DNA of 64,000 nt from Demequina sp. NBRC 110052 (GTDB taxonomy: Bacteria > Actinomycetota > Actinomycetes > Actinomycetales > Demequinaceae), in contig NZ_BBRI01000003.1 of NCBI RefSeq assembly GCF_002090075.1, positions 672,103-736,102 of the forward strand, written 5' to 3'. Under the pieces are notes generated by a model. The model searched no databases. It was not told the DNA's origin and saw only the letters and a list, made by a program, of their open reading frames with translations. Position 1 is the first letter of the stretch. Every line of letters begins with the position of its first letter. The translations under genes and the position numbers were made by a program. Shown here one piece after another: positions 44,477 through 52,623 of the stretch.

Positions 44477-45555
44477 TAGGCGCGGAAGTGAAGGCCGTCG
44501 AGGGCGGCGAGCATCGCGTCGTTCTCCTCGGGGGTGCCGATCGTGATGCGTACGCCCTCGCCCGCGAACGGGCGGACGAGCAGCGGGCGTTCGGCAGCGG
44601 TCGCTGCCTCGACCACCGCATCGGTGTTCTCGCGCGCGGCGATCCACACGAAGTTGCCCTCCGACGCCGGGACGGTCCAGCCCTGGGCCGTGAGCGCCTC
44701 GTGGACGCGGATGCGCTCGGCGACGACCTGCTCCACGCGTTCGAGCAGTTCCTGCTCGGCGTCGAGCGACGCGATGGCCGCCGTCTGCGCGAGGCTGTTC
44801 ACGGAGAACGGCGTGACGCACGTGCGCACGTGCGCGATGACGTCCTCGGGTCCGGCGGCGTAGCCCACGCGCAGCCCCGCGAGCCCGTAGGCCTTGGAGA
44901 AGGTGCGCAGCAGCACGAGGTTGGGATAGCGCGTGAGAGCATCGAGCCCGTTCACGACGTACGGGGCGCGCACGAACTCGCCGTACGCCTCGTCGAGGAC
45001 CACCAGCACCGTGGACGGCACCTGCTGCATGAACTCCTCGAAGGCCTCCGCCGAGATCACCGGGCCCGTGGGGTTGTTCGGCGAGCAGACCATGACCACC
45101 TTGGTGCGGTCCGAGATCGCCGCAGCCATCGACAGCAGATCGTGCTCCGCCTCGCCCGTGAGCGGGATCATGATGGGGCTCGCGCCCGTGAGCTGGGTGA
45201 GGATCGGGTACGCCTCGAAGCTGCGCCACGCGAACATCACCTCGTCGCCGATGCCGCAGTACGCCTGCAGGATGTGCCCCAGCACCGCGACCGAGCCGCC
45301 GCCCACGACCACCTGCGCGGGCTCCAGGCCCAGACGCACCGCGATCCGCTCGGTGAGGTCCACGGAGAACATGTCGGGGTAGCGGTTCACCCCCGCGCTC
45401 GCACCGGCGATGACCTCGCGCACCGACTCCAGCGGCCCGAAGGGCATCTCATTGCTCGAGAGCTTGATCGGCTCCGGTCCCCCGACTTCACCCCGCGCTC
45501 CCGGCACGTAGCGAGGCATCGAGGCGATCACGGGACGGGGCGCAGGAGAAGACAT
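44476..45555 (-). CDS. HisC-family aminotransferase (histidinol-phosphate/aromatic)
   Basis: PLP-dependent fold-type I aminotransferase, 359 residues. PLP-site motifs are CSPNNPTGPVIS near 190, DEAYGEFV near 215 and the Schiff-base lysine in LLRTFSKAYGLAGLRVGY near 245. In actinobacteria this HisC2/Pat group often transaminates phenylalanine or other aromatic acids when another hisC sits in the his operon. No histidine genes are nearby, so the aromatic role is plausible. ATG at 45555; a CATGCT six bases upstream could make it leaderless. Confidence 0.85.
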   Translation of the reverse strand: MSSPAPRPVIASMPRYVPGARGEVGGPEPIKLSSNEMPFGPLESVREVIAGASAGVNRYPDMFSVDLTERIAVRLGLEPAQVVVGGGSVAVLGHILQAYCGIGDEVMFAWRSFEAYPILTQLTGASPIMIPLTGEAEHDLLSMAAAISDRTKVVMVCSPNNPTGPVISAEAFEEFMQQVPSTVLVVLDEAYGEFVRAPYVVNGLDALTRYPNLVLLRTFSKAYGLAGLRVGYAAGPEDVIAHVRTCVTPFSVNSLAQTAAIASLDAEQELLERVEQVVAERIRVHEALTAQGWTVPASEGNFVWIAARENTDAVVEAATAAERPLLVRPFAGEGVRITIGTPEENDAMLAALDGLHFRA

Positions 45556-45612
45556 GTGCCTAGCATGGCACGCCGCCCTGACGGCCCCTCGGGGCGTGAA
45601 AGGATGACGGCC

Positions 45613-46008
45613 ATGAGGTTCCTGCTCCAGGTCGCCATCTCCGCCATCGCCGTCTGGGTCGTCACCCTGCTCCCCCTCGATGTCGCCGTGCACGGCGGCG
45701 AGGGCGACGAGTGGTGGCACCGCGCGCTCGTGTTCCTGTTCATCGGGCTCGTCATCACCGCGCTGAACGAGCTGCTCAAGCCGATCCTCGACGTGCTCGG
45801 GCTGCCGTTCAAGATCCTGACGCTCGGGCTCTTCGGCCTCGTGATCAGCTGGTTCATCCTGTGGCTCGCCGCGTGGATCACCGAGTTCGTCGACTTCGCG
45901 ACGCTCGAGATCGGCGGCTTCTGGATGACGCTGTTCGCGGCGCTCGTGATCTCGCTCGCCACCGCAGTGCTGAGCGCGATCATCCCGGGAGCGGACAAGC
46001 GTCGCTGA
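45613..46008 (+). CDS. Phage-holin-family-like (YvlD-type) small membrane protein
   Basis: A 131-residue membrane protein with four predicted helices (about 3-22, 38-60, 64-86 and 100-122). The motif ALNELLKPILDVLGLPFKILTLGLFGLV near 50-75 is characteristic of the YvlD family, annotated phage holin family 4 although usually chromosomal. AAAGGA lies 8 bases before the ATG at 45613; an ATG 9 bases earlier would leave no room for it. It precedes purB by 42 bases. Confidence 0.85.
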   Translation: MRFLLQVAISAIAVWVVTLLPLDVAVHGGEGDEWWHRALVFLFIGLVITALNELLKPILDVLGLPFKILTLGLFGLVISWFILWLAAWITEFVDFATLEIGGFWMTLFAALVISLATAVLSAIIPGADKRR

Positions 46009-46050
46009 CGCACCCGCGTGCGCACGCGCGCACCATGGAACAATGACGGC

Positions 46051-47460
46051 GTGAACGACTGGACCCGCCTCGCCGACATCGCTCCCCCCATCGCCCTTGG
46101 ACCGCTCGACGGCCGCTACCGCGGCGCGGTGGCCGGCCTCGTGGACCACCTCTCGGAGCCGGCGCTCAACCGCATGCGCCTGCACGTGGAGGTCGAGTGG
46201 TTCATCCACCTGTGCGCACGCGACGCCGTCCCAGGAGTACGCCCCCTCACGGACGACGAGGTCACGCTGCTGCGCGGGATACCGGCCGGCTTCGACGCTC
46301 AGACGATCCAGGAGCACGCGGACTTCGAGAAGGTCACCGTGCACGACGTCAAGGCCGTCGAGTACGTCATCAAGGCACGCATCAAGGGCACGTCGCTCGA
46401 GCCGCTGAGCGAGCTGGTGCACTTCGCCTGCACGTCGGAGGACATCAACAACCTCTCCTACGCGCTCATGGTCAAGGGCGCGGTGGAGCAGGTCTGGCTC
46501 CCCGCCGCCCAGGGCGTGGTCGCCGATGTCGCTGCGCTCGCGGTCGGCGCCAAGGCCACTCCGATGCTCTCGCGCACGCACGGTCAGACCGCCACGCCGA
46601 CCACGCTGGGCAAGGAGTTCGCGGTGCTCGCGCACCGCCTGGGCCGCCAGCTTCGCCGCATCGAGGGTCAGGAGTACCTGGGCAAGATCAACGGTGCGAC
46701 CGGCACGTTCGGCGCGCACACTGCGGCGGTGCCCGGCACGGACTGGGTCGAGATCTCGCGCACGTTCGTCGAGCACCTGGGCCTGACCTGGAATCCGTTG
46801 ACGACGCAGATCGAGAGCCACGACTGGCAGGCCGAGCTGTACGCGGACGTCGCGCGGTTCGGTCGGATCCTCCACAACCTCGCGACGGACGTGTGGACGT
46901 ACGTGTCGCTCGGCTACTTCGCGCAGGCCACCACCAAGGGCTCGATCGGCTCGTCGGCCATGCCGCACAAGATCAACCCGATCCGCTTCGAGAACGCCGA
47001 GGCCAACCTTGAGATCTCGGCCGCCCTGCTCGACACCCTGGGCGCGACGCTCGTGACGAGCCGCCTGCAGCGCGACCTCACGGACTCGTCGAGCCAGCGC
47101 AACATCGGGCCCGCGTTCGGCCACTCGCTGCTCGCGATCGACAACGTGCGCCGCGGTCTGGGGACGCTCACCGTGAACGAGGCAGCCCTTGCCGCCGATC
47201 TCGACGCCTCGTGGGAGGTGCTCGCGGAGCCGATCCAGTCCGCCATGCGCGCGGCTGCGATCGCGGGCGTGCCCGGCATGGAGAACCCGTACGAGCGCCT
47301 CAAAGACCTCACGCGCGGTCAGGCGATCGACGCTGGGGCGATCCAGGAGTTCGTGGGCGGCCTCGAACTGCCCGCCGAGACCAAGAACCGCCTGTCCGCG
47401 CTCACTCCGGGTTCCTATGTGGGACTCGCGGAGACGCTCGTGGACCGCTTCCTCGACTGA
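46051..47460 (+). CDS. purB: Adenylosuccinate lyase
   Basis: Catalyses two purine steps: SAICAR to AICAR, and adenylosuccinate to AMP. The 469-residue protein carries the fumarase-superfamily signature GSSAMPHKINPIRFEN near 305, HGQTATPTTLGKE near 177 (catalytic His) and TSEDINN near 128. Length and the long C-terminal domain match the E. coli-type PurB. The GTG at 46051 fits the family N-terminus (IAPPIALGPLDGRYR). No ribosome site precedes it, so it may be leaderless. Confidence 0.95.
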   Translation: MNDWTRLADIAPPIALGPLDGRYRGAVAGLVDHLSEPALNRMRLHVEVEWFIHLCARDAVPGVRPLTDDEVTLLRGIPAGFDAQTIQEHADFEKVTVHDVKAVEYVIKARIKGTSLEPLSELVHFACTSEDINNLSYALMVKGAVEQVWLPAAQGVVADVAALAVGAKATPMLSRTHGQTATPTTLGKEFAVLAHRLGRQLRRIEGQEYLGKINGATGTFGAHTAAVPGTDWVEISRTFVEHLGLTWNPLTTQIESHDWQAELYADVARFGRILHNLATDVWTYVSLGYFAQATTKGSIGSSAMPHKINPIRFENAEANLEISAALLDTLGATLVTSRLQRDLTDSSSQRNIGPAFGHSLLAIDNVRRGLGTLTVNEAALAADLDASWEVLAEPIQSAMRAAAIAGVPGMENPYERLKDLTRGQAIDAGAIQEFVGGLELPAETKNRLSALTPGSYVGLAETLVDRFLD

Positions 47461-47466
47461 GCCTCC

Positions 47467-48147
47467 TCAGCCGAGCAGCACCTCGTCGCCCACGGCGAGC
47501 GTCCCCGGCGTCGCCACGTCGCAGTAGACCGCGACGCGCAGGTCCCTCGACGCGCCCAGCGCCGTGAGCCATCGTGTGCTCGCGGCAACCCCGTCCTGCG
47601 CGAGGTCGATCGTGCGGCACCGCTCGATCCGCTGCACCGGCGCCAGCACCACGCCACCGATCGCGAGCGCACGGCCGAACCACGTCTCCTCGACGAACGG
47701 CTCGTCCGTCTCCACCACGAGGTTCACGCGCAGGCGACGCGGATCCGCATCCACTCCCAGCTCGCGTGCGCACCACTCCAAGGTGCCGGTGCCGATCAGT
47801 GAGACGGAGCCGTCGTCGAAGTGCTTCACGTCGCTCTCGCGCGCGAGCGCCACAGGAGCCTCCATCGCGTCTGTGAGCGACGCATCCAGCTGGGGTGACC
47901 CGGCCTCCCAGGTGCGGGCGCCGTCGGAGACGACCACACCGTCGGGCATGGTCCGCGCGGAGAAGCCGAAGACCGCGTCCCGCCGCACCATGCGTCTGGT
48001 GCTCTTCCCTGACGCGAGGCGCGAGTCTTCGTCGCGCACCGCCCACGCCCGATCCCCCACGAGACCGCGCGCGTCGAGCTCGACGGATCCCAGGGATTCG
48101 CCCGCCATGGACTTCACGGGGTATCGACGAATGGACGCGACGCGCAT
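47467..48147 (-). CDS. MOSC-domain protein (YcbX/YiiM type)
   Basis: A 226-residue protein with an N-terminal beta-barrel (IRRYPVKSMAGESLGSVEL, residues 6-24) and a MOSC domain containing RVNLVVETDEPFVEETWFGRALAIGG near 140 and the conserved cysteine in IERCRTIDL. MOSC proteins handle molybdenum cofactor sulfur or reduce N-hydroxylated substrates. Substrate here is unknown. A TAGGGT hexamer lies 6 bases before the ATG, suggesting a leaderless mRNA. It converges on purB. Confidence 0.85.
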   Translation of the reverse strand: MRVASIRRYPVKSMAGESLGSVELDARGLVGDRAWAVRDEDSRLASGKSTRRMVRRDAVFGFSARTMPDGVVVSDGARTWEAGSPQLDASLTDAMEAPVALARESDVKHFDDGSVSLIGTGTLEWCARELGVDADPRRLRVNLVVETDEPFVEETWFGRALAIGGVVLAPVQRIERCRTIDLAQDGVAASTRWLTALGASRDLRVAVYCDVATPGTLAVGDEVLLG

Positions 48148-48153
48148 GCCGCC

Positions 48154-48159
48154 ACCCTA
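48154..48159 (-). promoter_or_regulatory. -10 element, leaderless start of MOSC gene
   Basis: TAGGGT on the minus strand, 6 bases before ATG 48147. Confidence 0.6.
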
Positions 48160-48217
48160 GGCGCAGAGCGCGCGGTTCTGCGCGAACTCTGAGGCACAGC
48201 GGGCTCGTCGCGGTCGT

Positions 48218-48223
48218 TACAGT
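48218..48223 (+). promoter_or_regulatory. -10 element, leaderless start of CPBP gene
   Basis: TACAGT, 7 bases before ATG 48231; no Shine-Dalgarno sequence. Confidence 0.6.
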
Positions 48224-48230
48224 TGCCGTG

Positions 48231-49067
48231 ATGGATGCGCAGACTACGCCCGACGCTGGGCTCCCCTCGACGCCCGGCCCCGCCCCCGCGTCGGGCATGC
48301 AGGCAGGCCCGACGCCGCGTCGCCTCAGATTCGAGATCCTCATCGTGCTGGGGCTGTCGCTGGGCCAGTCGGCGGTGTTCGCGATCACGCAGTTCATCGA
48401 GTACTACGTGAAGACTGTGGACCTCAGCTCCACGACGTCCACGCTCAACCGCTCGCGCTCGTCCATCGCGTGGATCGACTTCGTCGAGCAGGTGCTGGTG
48501 ATCGGCTTCCGCCTGATGCCGGTGATGCTGGTGCTGTATCTGCTGTCCGAGCGGGGGCGTTCGGCGTGGCGCGCGCTGGGGCTCACGGGGCCTGCGTCGA
48601 AGTGGCGCGGCGATGCGGGCTGGGCGCTGATCCTCGCGGCGAGCATCGGCATCCCAGGACTGGTGCTGTATCTGGTCAGCCGCGGCCTGGGCATGACTGT
48701 GACGGTGGACACCTCAGGTCTGCCCGACGAGTGGTGGGCGGCCACGATCCTGCTGCTGAGCGCGGCGAGCATCGGCATCCTCGAGGAGACGATCGCGGTC
48801 GGCTACCTCGTCAACCGACTGCGCGAACTGCGCTGGGGCGTGCCGGCGGCGATCATCGCCTCTGCTCTGCTCCGGGGCGCGTACCACCTGTACCAGGGCT
48901 GGCCGATGGCGCTCGGCAACGTCGCCATGGGCGTCGTGTTCGCGTGGGTGTACGTGAGGCGCGGACGGCTCGGCCCGCTGATCGCGGCACACCTGCTGCT
49001 GGACGGCATCGCGTTCGTCGGGCCGGAGATCGCGCCAGCTTCCTGGCTGGACGCGCTCGGCCTCTAG
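48231..49067 (+). CDS. CPBP-family intramembrane protease homologue
   Basis: Polytopic membrane protein (278 residues, about eight helices) of the CPBP/Abi family of glutamic intramembrane proteases. The family sites are visible: ILEETIAVGYLVNRL near 183 (paired Glu), RGAYHLYQG near 210 (His) and AAHLLLDGIAF near 255 (HxxxD). The usual EExxxR has Val where Arg is expected (EETIAV), so activity is uncertain. The Pro-rich N-terminus includes a short motif repeated elsewhere between genes. Its stop codon is part of the next gene's -10 element. Confidence 0.82.
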   Translation: MDAQTTPDAGLPSTPGPAPASGMQAGPTPRRLRFEILIVLGLSLGQSAVFAITQFIEYYVKTVDLSSTTSTLNRSRSSIAWIDFVEQVLVIGFRLMPVMLVLYLLSERGRSAWRALGLTGPASKWRGDAGWALILAASIGIPGLVLYLVSRGLGMTVTVDTSGLPDEWWAATILLLSAASIGILEETIAVGYLVNRLRELRWGVPAAIIASALLRGAYHLYQGWPMALGNVAMGVVFAWVYVRRGRLGPLIAAHLLLDGIAFVGPEIAPASWLDALGL

Positions 49068-49070
49068 ACT
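49065..49070 (+). promoter_or_regulatory. -10 element overlapping a stop codon
   Basis: TAGACT begins with the TAG stop of the CPBP gene and ends 7 bases before ATG 49078. Confidence 0.6.
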
Positions 49071-49077
49071 GCCCGGT

Positions 49078-51558
49078 ATGGCCGCCGACGCACTCGTGGA
49101 CCAGTCTGGCGAGGCCAGGCAGTCCCCTCAGGTGAGGATCGTCGACGCACCGGAGACGCGCGTCCACCGGTTCACGGACCTGCTGGCCCTGATCGGGACC
49201 TTGCTCGGCATCGTGCTCGTGCTCCTCATCGGCGCGTACGCGCAGGGCACCACCGAGGGCATCGAGAGCGACGTCAGCGGATTCGCGCGAGTGCTGCAGC
49301 GGCTGCTCGTGGCTCCGGTCAACCTGTTCTCCGGCATCGTCACGATCGTGATCCCGCTCGTGGTGATCATCGACATGGCGATCCGCCGCGAGCCGCGCCG
49401 CATCCTGGAGACGATGGCTGCGGCATTCCTCGCGTTCGTCGCCACCGTGATCGCCGCGGCCACCACCCTGGCGTTCGCCGCGGAGGAGCTGCTCTCGTCA
49501 CTGTCGGTGATCGGGTCCGACGGCGAGCCGGCCGTGTCCCTTCCCGCCTACATCTCGGCCGTGGCCGCGATGCTGACAGCCGCGGGGCTCCGCTCGTCGC
49601 ATCGCGTGCTCTCCGTCTCGTGGAACCTGGTGTGGGCGGCGATCGCGGTGGCCGTGATCTCGGGCATCGTGACGCTGCCCGCCGCGCTCGTCACCGTGCT
49701 GATCGGCCGTGCGACGGGCCTTCTGCTGCGCTGGTCCATCGGCTCCACCGCCGACCGCGCCTACGGCGAGGCGCTCGTCGACGGCATCCGGCGTGCGGGC
49801 TTCGAGCCCAAGCAGCTGGTGCGCGCCGACGTCCACGACGAGTTCGCGGCCGTGGAGCTCGACGAGGTCTCCGCCGCGATGGGGCGCACGCGCCAGGGGC
49901 GCGTGTACTCGCTGACGACGCGCGAGAACCACCACCTGCTCGCAGTGGCGCTGGACGGCGACCAGCACGCCGCCGGCTTCCTGGTGAAGTGGTGGAACAC
50001 GATGCGCCTGCGCGGCATCAACGCGCGCGCCGACGTGTCGCTGCGTCACAGCGCGGAGGCGACGGCCCTCGTCTCGCATGCCGCCCGCAACGCCGGAGTG
50101 CGCACGGCACGCGTACTCGGCATGAGCCACGTGCGGGACACCATGATCCTCATCTATCAGCGTCCCGCAGGGGTGCGGCCGCTCGCTTCACTGCAGGACG
50201 ACGAGGTCACTGATCCCCTGCTGGACGCCATCTGGACGCAGGTGGCCCACGCCCATGCGGCCGGAATCTCCCACAGGTCACTCTCCGCCGACACGATCCT
50301 GGTGGGAACCGATGAGGATCTCGACGAGCCCGTGGTGTGGCTCACGAGCTGGGAGATGGGCGAGGTAGCCACCGCGACACTCGCCAAGCGCATCGACCTG
50401 GCGCAGGTGATCGCACTCATGTCGCCCATCGTCGGCAAGGAGCGCGCCGTCGACGCGGCGCTGCGGGCCATGACGGAGGAGGACCTCGAGCAGGTCGCGC
50501 CTCTCATGCAGATGATCGCGATGCCGCGCGCCACGCGGCACGCGCTGCGCGCCTCGGAAAGCCATGCGCTTCAGCACGTGCGGGCGGAGATCGTGGAGCG
50601 CCTGCCCGACGCGGAGATCGAGCAGGAGAACATCACCCGATTCGGGTGGCGCACCATCCTCACGCTCTTCCTCGGCGTGGTCGCCGCCGCCATCGTGCTG
50701 GCGTCGTTCAACACGCAGGAGGTGCTCGCGGCGCTCGAGCAGGCGAACTTCTGGTGGCTCGCCGCCGCCTTCGGCTGGTCGCTGCTCTCCTTCGTGGGTG
50801 CCGCGCTCGCGATGCTCGCCTTCAGCCCGGTGCCGCTGCCCTGGGGCCGCGTACTGCTCGCGCAGGTCGCGGCCGCCTACCTCGCGATCGCCGTGCCCGC
50901 GGGCGTCGGGCCTGCGGCGTTGAACCTGAGGCTTCTCACCAAGCGGCGCGTCCCTTCGCCGCTCGCGGTGGCGACCGTCGCGCTCGTCCAGGTCTCTGGG
51001 GTGGTCGTCACCGTGGTCGGCCTCGTGGTGCTGTCGCTCGTGACCGGGTCCGAAGGCACACTCGCTCAGCTTCCGAGCACCTCGATCCTCATCGGCGTCG
51101 GCGTCACCGCCGCGGTGATCGCGACCGCGCTGACAGTGCCGAAGGTGCGTGCCTTCGCCGCCGCGCGCGTCATGCCGATGCTGCGCCAGACCTGGCCGCG
51201 GTTCTCCCAGGTGCTCGGCCAGCCGCTCCGCCTCGCGCTGGGACTCAGCGGCAACCTCATCCTCACGGTCGGCTTCGTGGGCGCCTTCTGGTCCGCCCTC
51301 GAGGCCTTCGGTCAGAGCCTCCCGGTCGTGGACGTGGCGATCCTGTTCTTCCTCGGGAACGCCGTCGGCGCCATCGTGCCGACGCCGGGCGGACTCGGCG
51401 CCGTCGAGATCGCCCTCACCGGTGGCCTCACCGGTGCGGGCGTGCCAGCAGCCGTCGCCGCGTCCGTCGTGGTCATCTACCGACTCATCACCTACTGGCT
51501 GCGCATCCCGCTCGGGTGGCTCGCGATGCGCTACCTGCAGAAGCGGGGCGAGATCTAG
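49078..51558 (+). CDS. Membrane/pseudokinase/LPG-synthase-TM fusion protein
   Basis: An 826-residue membrane protein in three parts. Five or so helices (about 35-220) come first. A cytosolic region (about 225-500) looks like an aminoglycoside-phosphotransferase/ABC1-type kinase with AAGFLVKWWN (possible ATP lysine) and ISHRSLSADTILV where HRDxxxxN is expected; the DFG position reads TSW, so catalytic Asp residues are missing. A C-terminal UPF0104/lysylphosphatidylglycerol-synthase transmembrane domain (about 520-820) follows, with PTPGGLGAVE near 765. The domain moves lipids in MprF-type proteins. Role here is inferred as a regulated lipid or glycolipid flippase. Confidence 0.8.
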   Translation: MAADALVDQSGEARQSPQVRIVDAPETRVHRFTDLLALIGTLLGIVLVLLIGAYAQGTTEGIESDVSGFARVLQRLLVAPVNLFSGIVTIVIPLVVIIDMAIRREPRRILETMAAAFLAFVATVIAAATTLAFAAEELLSSLSVIGSDGEPAVSLPAYISAVAAMLTAAGLRSSHRVLSVSWNLVWAAIAVAVISGIVTLPAALVTVLIGRATGLLLRWSIGSTADRAYGEALVDGIRRAGFEPKQLVRADVHDEFAAVELDEVSAAMGRTRQGRVYSLTTRENHHLLAVALDGDQHAAGFLVKWWNTMRLRGINARADVSLRHSAEATALVSHAARNAGVRTARVLGMSHVRDTMILIYQRPAGVRPLASLQDDEVTDPLLDAIWTQVAHAHAAGISHRSLSADTILVGTDEDLDEPVVWLTSWEMGEVATATLAKRIDLAQVIALMSPIVGKERAVDAALRAMTEEDLEQVAPLMQMIAMPRATRHALRASESHALQHVRAEIVERLPDAEIEQENITRFGWRTILTLFLGVVAAAIVLASFNTQEVLAALEQANFWWLAAAFGWSLLSFVGAALAMLAFSPVPLPWGRVLLAQVAAAYLAIAVPAGVGPAALNLRLLTKRRVPSPLAVATVALVQVSGVVVTVVGLVVLSLVTGSEGTLAQLPSTSILIGVGVTAAVIATALTVPKVRAFAAARVMPMLRQTWPRFSQVLGQPLRLALGLSGNLILTVGFVGAFWSALEAFGQSLPVVDVAILFFLGNAVGAIVPTPGGLGAVEIALTGGLTGAGVPAAVAASVVVIYRLITYWLRIPLGWLAMRYLQKRGEI

Positions 51559-51568
51559 CCGCTGTAAG

Positions 51569-51633
51569 TTGCCGCCGTATCTTGGCAATGGACGCTAGCT
51601 CGGCAAAGTGGTCGAACTAGTCTGGCAATTGCC
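51569..51633. repeat. Cluster of GGCAA/TTGCC half-sites
   Basis: GGCAA occurs at 51584, 51602 and 51624 (18- and 22-base steps), with TTGCC at 51569 and 51629. These make TTGCC-N10-GGCAA and GGCAATTGCC dyads. It lies at the junction between housekeeping genes and the sugar operon. Confidence 0.5.
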
Positions 51634-51865
51634 GAGATGTACGACCCTCCGGATGGGCCAACCAGTCTGTTCCGCCGGCCAAGGCCCTAAGAGCTTCGCT
51701 CGCTGAGTCGTAGGTCTGGCTCGGCGCGGCTCTGTCGAGCAACGAGACGACCCAGGTGCGCCCAGCGGGAGCGATCCACGCGACGGTCTCTCCGCCACCG
51801 TCGCGGACCACCCATTGGCGGCCTTGAAGCTGAGCTCTGAGCAAGCCCGCAGAGATCACTATCAC
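51617..51865 (-). CDS. Hypothetical 82-residue protein
   Basis: Unrecognised small protein, starting GTG at 51865 (another GTG is 6 bases inside). The composition is protein-like (RQWVVRDGGGETVAWIAPAG, then DSASEALRALAGGTDWLAHP), with a beta-rich first half and a helical second half. No ribosome site is visible and it lies alone downstream of the sugar operon. The region could be noncoding; 137 bases separate it from ribB. Confidence 0.4.
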   Translation of the reverse strand: MIVISAGLLRAQLQGRQWVVRDGGGETVAWIAPAGRTWVVSLLDRAAPSQTYDSASEALRALAGGTDWLAHPEGRTSRQLPD

Positions 51866-52002
51866 TCGCCGAGTATTTCGAACGGGTGAGACAACGCTCG
51901 CGTGGGTGGTCCCGCCCTCAGTAGCACGGCACGTCGATCACGCTTGGTGTACCGGTGGAGAAGGCGCTGCCACGCGCTCGCCGATGGCCTCGATTCGCCT
52001 GG

Positions 52003-52623
52003 CTACGCGATCGCTGCCATGTGCTCGACGAGTTCGTCGATGCTGATCTGAACCAGATGGTGCTTCGCACTGAATTCGCGCAACGCCTGACCTCGGAGCA
52101 TCGTGCCATCCGCGCTTGCGATCTCACAGATCACCGCCACAGGCGAAAGACCAGCGAGAACAGCGAGGTCGATCGCCGCCTCTGTGTGTCCGCGGCGTGC
52201 CCTGACTCCGCCAGGGGAGGCGATCAGAGGAAACATGTGCCCCGGGCGCACCAGGTTGCTCGAGCGAGCGAGGGGATCGGCAAGCACCGCGATAGTCGCG
52301 GCACGGTCGTCAGCAGAAATCCCAGTGGTCACGCCGTCAGCGGCATCGACCGGCACGGTGAACGCTGTCCTGAGCATCTCGGTGTTCTCGCGAACCATGG
52401 GATCGAGGCCGAGCCGTATCGCGCGCTCCTCCGTCACCGGCGCGCAGATGAGGCCACGGCACTGGTCCATCATGAACGCGATGACGTCACGAGTGGCGAA
52501 CTCCGCGGCGACAACGAGATCCCCTTCGTCTTCCCGATCGGGGTGGTCGGTGACCACGACCGGCTCGCCCGAGGCGACCGCGGCGATCGCCGCTTCGACA
52601 GTTGATGACGACACGGCGATCAC
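52003..52623 (-). CDS. ribB: RibB-type 3,4-dihydroxy-2-butanone 4-phosphate synthase
   Basis: The family turns ribulose 5-phosphate into 3,4-dihydroxy-2-butanone 4-phosphate plus formate for riboflavin. At 206 residues it is a stand-alone domain without GTP cyclohydrolase II. Catalytic stretches are kept: DREDEGDLVVAAEF near 28-41 (acidic metal ligands), RGHTEAAIDLAVLAG near 142 and VICEIASADGTM near 162. It overlaps the SorC regulator (ATGA) as the last gene of a sugar operon, with no other riboflavin gene nearby. A dedicated role in sugar breakdown, or formation of a related product, is a serious possibility. Confidence 0.88.
   Translation of the reverse strand: MIAVSSSTVEAAIAAVASGEPVVVTDHPDREDEGDLVVAAEFATRDVIAFMMDQCRGLICAPVTEERAIRLGLDPMVRENTEMLRTAFTVPVDAADGVTTGISADDRAATIAVLADPLARSSNLVRPGHMFPLIASPGGVRARRGHTEAAIDLAVLAGLSPVAVICEIASADGTMLRGQALREFSAKHHLVQISIDELVEHMAAIA

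Noticed and set aside
45613..46008. Prophage remnant suggested by the holin-like gene
   Set aside because: The YvlD-type family is chromosomal despite its name, and no other phage gene is nearby.
44476..47124. 882-codon minus-strand frame through purB into the aminotransferase
   Set aside because: The first 520 codons are antisense to purB and neighbours and look like no protein; the real aminotransferase starts at 45555.
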